Below, one piece after another: positions 7,390 to 12,229 of a stretch of 12,229 bases of DNA. Both the position numbers and the translations under genes were made by a program. The notes beneath the pieces were generated by a model. The model had not been told where the DNA came from, ran no database searches, and was given only the letters and a program-made list of their open reading frames with translations. Position 1 is the stretch's first letter; every line of letters begins with the position of its first letter. Source of the DNA: Coemansia sp. RSA 922 (lineage: Eukaryota; Kickxellomycota; Kickxellomycetes; Kickxellales; Kickxellaceae); the NCBI GenBank assembly GCA_027577415.1, contig JANBQS010000616.1, positions 1 through 12,229 on the forward strand. Direction: 5' to 3'.

Positions 7390-7839
7390 TCACCCGCTGG
7401 AAAGCACAGCATGCGTGGTGTAAACTGTACCACTTGGCTTCGGTTCAGGGACTTTATTATCATCGTCATTGGCATAATCCATCTTTGTGTAGGTAATGAT
7501 GATTGTCCGCCTATTGTCAAAGTCACGCAAATGAACTAGCTCATAGCTTCCTGTCGAATGAGCATTGAAGGCTACGACACCCACTGTGTTTGCAATATCA
7601 ACTTCCTCACCCGAACAAAAATACTGGAATTTTAATGAGTTCCACTTAATGCCATTAAAGTCGTGAACATGTTTAACAAGGTAACGAATAGTGATATCGT
7701 AAGAACATGTATGTACTTGAATATCCATAGCGGCCTTGCCAACCATTAGATTTCTTTTTGTGTCGTTAACATCGCTGTGAGGGATAAAGGTGATGTTAAA
7801 CTCTGGGGTTGTTATTGTTAGGTCGCGGTAGGGATACAT
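7390..7839 (-). CDS. uncharacterised 149-residue protein, probably beta-rich
   Basis: I do not recognise this protein. The first ATG of the frame is at 7839; two earlier codons are open only from a TTG. The sequence alternates polar and hydrophobic residues as beta strands do (DLTITTPEFNITFIP, RRTIIITYTKMDY). It has two cysteines (45 and 75), no signal peptide or membrane segment, an Asp-rich DYANDDDN (121-128) and a Pro-containing tail (KVPEPKPSG). Codon use is visibly more AT-rich at third positions than in SSADH or SUV3. The ATG context is weak (C at -3). It has an AATAAA 100 nt downstream and shares a 375-bp divergent promoter region with SUV3, which supports a real gene. The predicted frame has no break across 149 codons. 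A fast-evolving lineage-specific gene or an acquired gene are both possible. Confidence 0.6.
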   Translation of the reverse strand: MYPYRDLTITTPEFNITFIPHSDVNDTKRNLMVGKAAMDIQVHTCSYDITIRYLVKHVHDFNGIKWNSLKFQYFCSGEEVDIANTVGVVAFNAHSTGSYELVHLRDFDNRRTIIITYTKMDYANDDDNKVPEPKPSGTVYTTHAVLSSG

Positions 7840-8214
7840 ATGCAAAAAAATTTAAAAAATTTAAAAAGTATGGACGAGAAAAGAAGGGAGAAAACAAGAG
7901 GACGCACAAAAGGTGGGGAAATCCCCTGTCATCGACGCTTCTGCGGTTCTCAAAGTCTCACACCCTTTGAAGCTCCTTTCCCTCGCCAAAGCGCTATCGG
8001 ATTCCACTCCAGTGGCTAGAAAGTTGCAAGCAGGCGGATTTCTCAAATCAGATGCGGCTCTTGATTAAATCCCTATGACTTAATTATTCGTATAATTTTA
8101 TGCTAAGCGCCTCTGGAAAAATTATCTTCGCATTCTTCCTTTAGCATTCCGTTTCAAATTCTCTAAAACTCTTCCCTCTTTATATATATATTTTTATTTT
8201 GAAATTGCCCGAAT
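7840..8214. other. divergent promoter region of the 149-aa gene and SUV3
   Basis: The 7840-7870 end is A/T-rich with a repeated AAATTTAAA. At 7915-7926 there is an interrupted palindrome (GGGGA and TCCCC around AA). The 8160-8200 end holds CT-rich sequence and the TATA-like repeat before SUV3. A minus-strand open frame at about 8046-7861 starts at a TTG and is not supported. No RNA gene seen. Confidence 0.5.
8180..8191 (+). promoter_or_regulatory. TATA-like repeat upstream of SUV3
   Basis: A run of alternating T and A (8180-8191) precedes the SUV3 ATG by about 24-35 nt, after a CT-rich stretch. If it positions initiation at the usual distance, the leader would be extremely short. It may instead be a nucleosome-depleting AT tract. 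Confidence 0.35.
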
Positions 8215-10521
8215 ATGCTGCGGTTGTCGTTAGGCGAGTCTGGCTGGCACAGACTACGACAAAGCACTGCATTTCTGAAGACGTTATCTGAGATCGGCGG
8301 TCTTTCCACTGCAAGCAGCCGAGCGTACCATACCAGCCCAACATGCCGTCGAGAGAAATCAACAAAATCAAAGAAGCCGTTTGCGAGGACACCAGGATTC
8401 CGGCCCCTGCCTGGATCAGATATGCGTTACTTTGAGGAAGAAAATAACAAGCAGGCCGGATCGACCATGCCAAGGCCAAGTAGAGGGCCAGCAAAACCAC
8501 CCTCTTTTAAACCAGAATTGGTCTCCGCGCCTCTAGAATCAGACATAGACGAGGCGTATGCGCGCAAGGCCCGTGCAGAGCGACTGGAGCGATTCTTAAC
8601 AAACGACGAGGTGTTTCACCGCTGCGCGTGCTTTGGCATAGACCGGAATCAATTTGACACCTGGTCGGCCAAATTTGTGGACGCAGCGTCAAAGAACAAG
8701 ATAGAGCGCTTGAAACCAGCCAACCTACTCTCTGTGTTGGCGCGAGGTGGCATGGAAACGTTTGACGACTTTATAGTGAACCAGTTCTTTGCGTACCTGG
8801 CCAAGGAGGCGCCGGATGTCGTTAAGAACACTAAATTTCTGCGCGAGATTACCGATCTCCGCTTCCCGAACGAGTGGAGTCCCGATGCGCGCAAGGTGCA
8901 GCGGCGAATCATCATGCACGTGGGGCCGACCAACTCGGGCAAAACGCACAACGCGCTCCAGAGGATGCGGGCGTCAAAGTCTGGCATCTACTGCTCGCCC
9001 TTGCGCCTGCTAGCGCACGAGGTTTATAGTCGACTGCTTGCCGATGGAATTCCTTGCGTCTTGATAACGGGCGAGGACCGGCGAATGCCGGATTTTGCCG
9101 AGCTTGGGATCGAGCCATCAGGGTACACGGTTACAGGTAGACCGATATCGAAAATGGTGTCGTGCACAGTGGAAATGGCGCCCAACGTTCACTGCCATGT
9201 GGCTGTTATTGACGAGATCCAGATGATAGCCGACCGGTCACGCGGCTGGGCGTGGACTTATGCCCTGCTGAATATGCGCGCCGACGAGATCCATCTCTGC
9301 GGCGAACCATCCGCCGTCCCATTGGTAAAGCGCATCTGTGCCAGCTTGGACGAAGAAGTCGAGGTGCACGAGTATTCGCGCCTGGGAAAGCTCGAGGTCA
9401 GCCCCGACTCGCTCGAAGGCAAGTGGAGCAACGTGCAAAAGGGCGACTGTGTGGTTGCCTTTTCGCGCAAGGATATATTCCATATCAAGTCCATGATCGA
9501 AGAGGCAACAGGTTTGCGTTGCGCAGTCATCTACGGCGGTCTACCACCAGAGACCCGTGCTGAGCAAGCGCGACTGTTCAACGACCCAGACTCTGGCTAC
9601 GATGTTTTGGTGGCTAGCGATGCCGTTGGCATGGGTATTAATCTGACCATCAACCGTGTTGTATTTACAACCCTATCCAAGTGGGATGGAAATATGACTC
9701 GGCCGATAAGCGTGTCGCAGACAAGGCAGATCGGCGGGCGCGCCGGACGGCACAACTCGGGCGTCGATGGGGGAAAGGTGACGACGCTAGTGGCGAGCGA
9801 TATCAAAAACCTCGATAAGACGATGGGCCTGCAACCGCACCAACTGCGCGTTGCTGGGCTAAAGCCGCCGGCTGAGGTCATTGAAGTGTTCTCGCGTCAG
9901 TTCCCCAAGGTTCCGTTCTCGCAGCTATGGTCTATGTTCCGCGATATTGCCAACGTCAGCGACGACTACTTTCTTTGCAACTTTCGCGACCAAGAGGCCA
10001 TTGCCAGCGCCATTGGACATCTGGGATTGTCCATTAAGGACATGTACCAGTTTATCTATGCGCCTATTAATTGCCGTGATGAGATCGTCAAGGACTGCCT
10101 GGTGGTTTGCGCCACTGCTGTGGCCCGTAAAACCGAGTGCAAGGCTGCAAGCGCCATCCGCTTGCCGAGAAGCAAGCCTAAATCGCGCAAGCAGCTCCTG
10201 GCCTTTGAGCAGTGGCATCGCGCAATAACGATGTACTTGTGGCTGACATTCCATTTCCCCGAAACCTTTACGCAGTACGACGAGGCGTTGGTGCTCAAGT
10301 CTCAATGCGAAGATATTATCAAGGCCGGGCTGCTGTTATCCGATTCTCCGGATAAGACAAAACACTCCTCTGACTCATTAGAGAACACGCATAACACCGA
10401 GTCTGGAGATACGTCGGGAAGTGGAGAAAACAAATCGAAAGAGCCAAAGGAGTACGTCATGCGGCTGGAAGCAAAGCTGGAATCTCTGAACAAGCTCCGA
10501 AAGATGATTGAGATTTCATAA
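8215..10521 (+). CDS. SUV3: mitochondrial ATP-dependent RNA helicase SUV3, 768 aa
   Basis: Superfamily 2 Ski2-like helicase of mitochondrial RNA decay. It unwinds RNA with Dss1 in the yeast degradosome and with PNPase in human. Motifs in order: Walker A GPTNSGKT (237-244), motif II DEIQ (333-336, the DExH variant typical of SUV3), motif III LCGEPSAV (361-368), motif V SDAVGMGIN (468-476) and motif VI QIGGRAGR (505-512) with arginine fingers. The Suv3 C-terminal region follows (about 550-700, containing WHRAITMYLWLTFHF). The first 55 residues are basic, and RAYHTSPT (36-43) looks like a mitochondrial processing-peptidase site. Residues 710-745 are a low-complexity Ser/Asp/Thr linker before a short coiled C-terminus. 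Single exon. The stop is 94 bp from the end of the converging Gag/recombinase ORF; no AATAAA was found in that gap. Length matches the family. Confidence 0.96.
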   Translation: MLRLSLGESGWHRLRQSTAFLKTLSEIGGLSTASSRAYHTSPTCRREKSTKSKKPFARTPGFRPLPGSDMRYFEEENNKQAGSTMPRPSRGPAKPPSFKPELVSAPLESDIDEAYARKARAERLERFLTNDEVFHRCACFGIDRNQFDTWSAKFVDAASKNKIERLKPANLLSVLARGGMETFDDFIVNQFFAYLAKEAPDVVKNTKFLREITDLRFPNEWSPDARKVQRRIIMHVGPTNSGKTHNALQRMRASKSGIYCSPLRLLAHEVYSRLLADGIPCVLITGEDRRMPDFAELGIEPSGYTVTGRPISKMVSCTVEMAPNVHCHVAVIDEIQMIADRSRGWAWTYALLNMRADEIHLCGEPSAVPLVKRICASLDEEVEVHEYSRLGKLEVSPDSLEGKWSNVQKGDCVVAFSRKDIFHIKSMIEEATGLRCAVIYGGLPPETRAEQARLFNDPDSGYDVLVASDAVGMGINLTINRVVFTTLSKWDGNMTRPISVSQTRQIGGRAGRHNSGVDGGKVTTLVASDIKNLDKTMGLQPHQLRVAGLKPPAEVIEVFSRQFPKVPFSQLWSMFRDIANVSDDYFLCNFRDQEAIASAIGHLGLSIKDMYQFIYAPINCRDEIVKDCLVVCATAVARKTECKAASAIRLPRSKPKSRKQLLAFEQWHRAITMYLWLTFHFPETFTQYDEALVLKSQCEDIIKAGLLLSDSPDKTKHSSDSLENTHNTESGDTSGSGENKSKEPKEYVMRLEAKLESLNKLRKMIEIS

Positions 10522-10530
10522 CGAGATGTT

Positions 10531-10620
10531 TCAATTAGTATTCACATAGTTGACATGTTTTATGCTAACATTGGCTAAGAACTGGTCCCTGTAGTCTCCT
10601 TGCAATCGTGTAACACTAGT
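10531..10620 (-). pseudogene. possible frameshifted continuation of the tyrosine-recombinase remnant
   Basis: At the end of the Gag/recombinase ORF, the next frame reads on from 10620 to a TGA at 10533-10531, giving 29 residues that begin TSVTRLQGDYRDQF. Skipping one base after Asp398 would join the two frames. In DIRS-type recombinases the core-binding domain is followed by a V-R-x-L-G-x-R-like linker, so this short piece resembles a worn continuation, after which the element stops. Short and tentative. Confidence 0.25.
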
Positions 10621-11815
10621 GGTCAGGTATCTTTGAGTGTATGTCTCCCTCAATCGCCCACCATACCGAGTACACAGTAGGCTTTAACCTGATATTCGGA
10701 AGACCAGCCCTGTCGATCTCCCTAAGCCTCTTTGCCAAATTATCTTCAGACCATTTAGTTGGATCCACCCCTTGTCCTTCACACCAGTCGACCCAGCGGC
10801 TCCACGACCTTTCCAAACGACCGGAGATCCTTGAGTTGTATCGACTGTTGTATTTCTCAATTTCTGAATCCGACAGACCGTACTTCATGAGAGCAGTTCG
10901 GATAATGGCAAGTCTAGTTAGTTTCGCCCCCGTCCTCCGACCTCCCATTCGATAAACAACTGCCATGGGATGGTTTGCCATTGGGCAGCTGCCAGCTCCA
11001 CCAGTGCTTATTCTTGTGTCGCCGCCTGCAGGTGGGTGGTTTTGGGTCAGGGCTAAAGAGTTAGAGTACCAGGAAGATGATCGAATGTCTGAAAGAGAAA
11101 GGTCCAACAGCGATGTAGTCGAACTGCTCCGGAGGGTGCTGTGGTCACGCAACTGCTGCCGTCTCTGGTAATCAGGCGAGCGCGAGCGGCCTCGGCTATA
11201 CGAGTGTGTCCTATCGTTTGTACTAGGTCTGCTAAAACGCTGCTCACTCTGAAGTGTCATCGGACTGCTTTGCTGCTCTTTTTGTTTAATACTTTCAGGG
11301 TAGCTAGCTGTAGCTTCAGTCCGCGGCGAACTATCCAACCCATCGAGTATGCGCCTAAAGACATCGACTTTTTCTGCGACGGCCTTGTTTATCAAACTCC
11401 TGTGCCGGTCTCTTGTGTCCATTAGTGTAGCACATAGCGTGACAAACAGGCTGTTTGCTTGCTCTGTCAACTCCCTATTGACTGTTGGTCCGCTAAGTGC
11501 AGTACTGAGAATATCTACGCCATAGGCCGCCATGGTCGCTGCTTGACTGTATGCCTCGTCTGCGTCAAGGTCGTCACCTAATCCCGTCACATCTTCGTTA
11601 GCGATCGCTGACCAGCTACTGACTGAGAAGTTGAGCGGTTCAAAGCACGACATTCCAGGCGGGTACTGCTGGCGAAGCTCGGCCCACGTTGACTTGCTAG
11701 CTCTGACATCACGCCTGATATCCTCAAGGCGTGCTTGCAAAAGTGTCTCCTGGATTTTGCCCGCCCCAATGTCGCCACTGCTCCCAAGGGCAAAGTGGGC
11801 CGTTTTGCTGGTCAT
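10616..11815 (-). CDS. DIRS-like Gag joined to tyrosine-recombinase core-binding domain, 399 aa, truncated element
   Basis: Residues about 20-160 are mainly helical (RLEDIRRDVRASKSTWAEL; NSLFVTLCATLMDTRDRH) and are followed by a Ser/Arg-rich basic stretch (about 190-235, SYSRGRSRSP), an arrangement seen in Gag-like ORFs of DIRS-type retrotransposons. PPAGG (261-265) resembles the boundary before reverse transcriptase in such elements, but no reverse transcriptase follows. Instead, residues 300-395 resemble the pol linker and N-terminal SAM-like core-binding domain of a tyrosine recombinase: YGLSDSEIEKY, then RLERSWSRWVDWCEGQGVDP. The R-H-R-Y catalytic domain is missing. This points to an internal deletion plus a 3' truncation of a DIRS element. 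The 399-codon frame is intact with a good ATG context (G at -3), so domestication or recent deletion are both possible. Family assignment is from memory of motif shape, not a search. Cryptons are the main alternative source of the recombinase part. Confidence 0.5.
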   Translation of the reverse strand: MTSKTAHFALGSSGDIGAGKIQETLLQARLEDIRRDVRASKSTWAELRQQYPPGMSCFEPLNFSVSSWSAIANEDVTGLGDDLDADEAYSQAATMAAYGVDILSTALSGPTVNRELTEQANSLFVTLCATLMDTRDRHRSLINKAVAEKVDVFRRILDGLDSSPRTEATASYPESIKQKEQQSSPMTLQSEQRFSRPSTNDRTHSYSRGRSRSPDYQRRQQLRDHSTLRSSSTTSLLDLSLSDIRSSSWYSNSLALTQNHPPAGGDTRISTGGAGSCPMANHPMAVVYRMGGRRTGAKLTRLAIIRTALMKYGLSDSEIEKYNSRYNSRISGRLERSWSRWVDWCEGQGVDPTKWSEDNLAKRLREIDRAGLPNIRLKPTVYSVWWAIEGDIHSKIPDH

Positions 11816-12180
11816 AACAAAATAGTATACTTATGAAATTAAAGCTACAGAAAAAGTTGGATAAAAGCGAGTAAATCGCAAAAGATGCGGATGATGAGCA
11901 GTAACAATCAGATCGAGCCCCTGTTGTGGGGAAAGGACGAATTTGCTGGGGGGTTTTATTTTTGTGAGAATGGCGATCCAAGAGTCGAGATTGGAGAGAT
12001 TTTTGGTTAGACCTATTGAGGATGAGTTCCCTGTATTGGAGCCTTGTCTGGACGCCCAAGCTAAAGCACACAAGTAGCCTAAGCACGCAAGCTTAACTAC
12101 GAAGTTTATAATTACAAGAGCAACACGAGCGCCCAAAAAAAAAAAATTGGAAAAATAAACAAATATTAACGAGGTTACCT
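11816..12180. other. upstream flank of the Gag/recombinase ORF
   Basis: No ATG-initiated gene was found; minus-strand open frames at 12136-11831 and 12086-11724 start at TTG and GTG. An A12 run lies at 12135-12146. If the element is DIRS-like, its 5' terminal repeat should lie here or beyond, but no copy of this sequence was seen on the other side of the ORF (10522-10615). Confidence 0.4.
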
Positions 12181-12229
12181 GCCCCGGGCCCGTTTGCCCG
12201 GGGGGGGCCGGGGCCGGGGGAGGGGGTGG
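12181..12229. other. GC-only, G-run sequence at window end (hairpin and G-quadruplex-like)
   Basis: Composition switches abruptly from AT-rich to almost pure G/C. CCCCGGGC (12182-12189) pairs with GCCCGGGG (12196-12203) around a 6-nt loop. Four G runs (8, 4, 5 and 5 long, 12200-12226) follow, separated by CC, CC and A. It may be a polymerase-stalling structure that ended the contig, or a sequencing/assembly artefact. Confidence 0.5.

Noticed and set aside
11831..12136. 101-codon minus-strand frame with a hydrophobic start, upstream of the Gag ORF
   Set aside because: It starts at a TTG beside an A12 run and looks like translated flank rather than a gene.
1..12229. CRISPR array, bacterial-style operon or prophage
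   Set aside because: No regularly spaced repeats or ribosome-binding sites were seen, and all recognised genes are eukaryotic families.

Overview
The window looks like nuclear DNA of an intron-poor fungus. Four of its genes belong to conserved eukaryotic families: mitochondrial RNA helicase SUV3, the ubiquitin-fold spliceosome factor SDE2, an NAD(P)-dependent succinate-semialdehyde dehydrogenase (SSADH), and a TLC-domain membrane protein. All are complete on single exons, with short AT-rich spacers, TATA-like boxes and some AATAAA signals, and all three standard stop codons are used. A DIRS-like Gag/tyrosine-recombinase remnant sits at the right end. Intronless housekeeping genes plus DIRS-type sequence suggest an early-diverging fungus such as Kickxellomycotina or another zoopagomycete/mucoromycete relative; this placement is inference. 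The 100% GC, G-rich tail at the right edge looks like a contig end or assembly artefact.

Layout. Positions 1-99 hold the acidic C-terminal tail of a plus-strand gene cut by the window edge, with an AATAAA about 180 nt past its stop. About 100-960 is AT-rich and shows no convincing gene. About 961-2180 contains coding-looking pieces on the plus strand broken by stops and frame changes, ending in an A-rich tract near 2250, and is read as a decayed gene or element of unknown family. About 2280-3081 is empty. On the minus strand SDE2 (5746-4937) is followed head-to-tail by SSADH (4794-3082), only 142 bp apart; the poly(A) signal of SDE2 lies inside the SSADH promoter. SDE2 and the TLC gene (6464-7219, plus) diverge from a 717-bp spacer. 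The TLC gene converges on an unrecognised 149-residue protein (7839-7390, minus), which in turn diverges from SUV3 (8215-10521, plus). SUV3 converges, 94 bp from stop to stop, on a 399-residue minus-strand ORF (11815-10616) that looks like a DIRS-type Gag joined to the N-terminal core-binding domain of a tyrosine recombinase, without reverse transcriptase or recombinase catalytic domain.

How the genes relate. They are not a pathway cluster. Two products are predicted mitochondrial: SSADH, the last step of the GABA shunt feeding succinate to the TCA cycle, and SUV3, the helicase of mitochondrial RNA turnover. SDE2 acts in the nucleus. The most informative observations are the two-start arrangement of SSADH, with no ATG in any frame between a mitochondrial-presequence start and a cytosolic-type start, the Gag-recombinase fusion ORF, and the decayed region whose best reading frame carries 13 stops, none of them TGA. 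No new defence-type or multi-gene system was identified.
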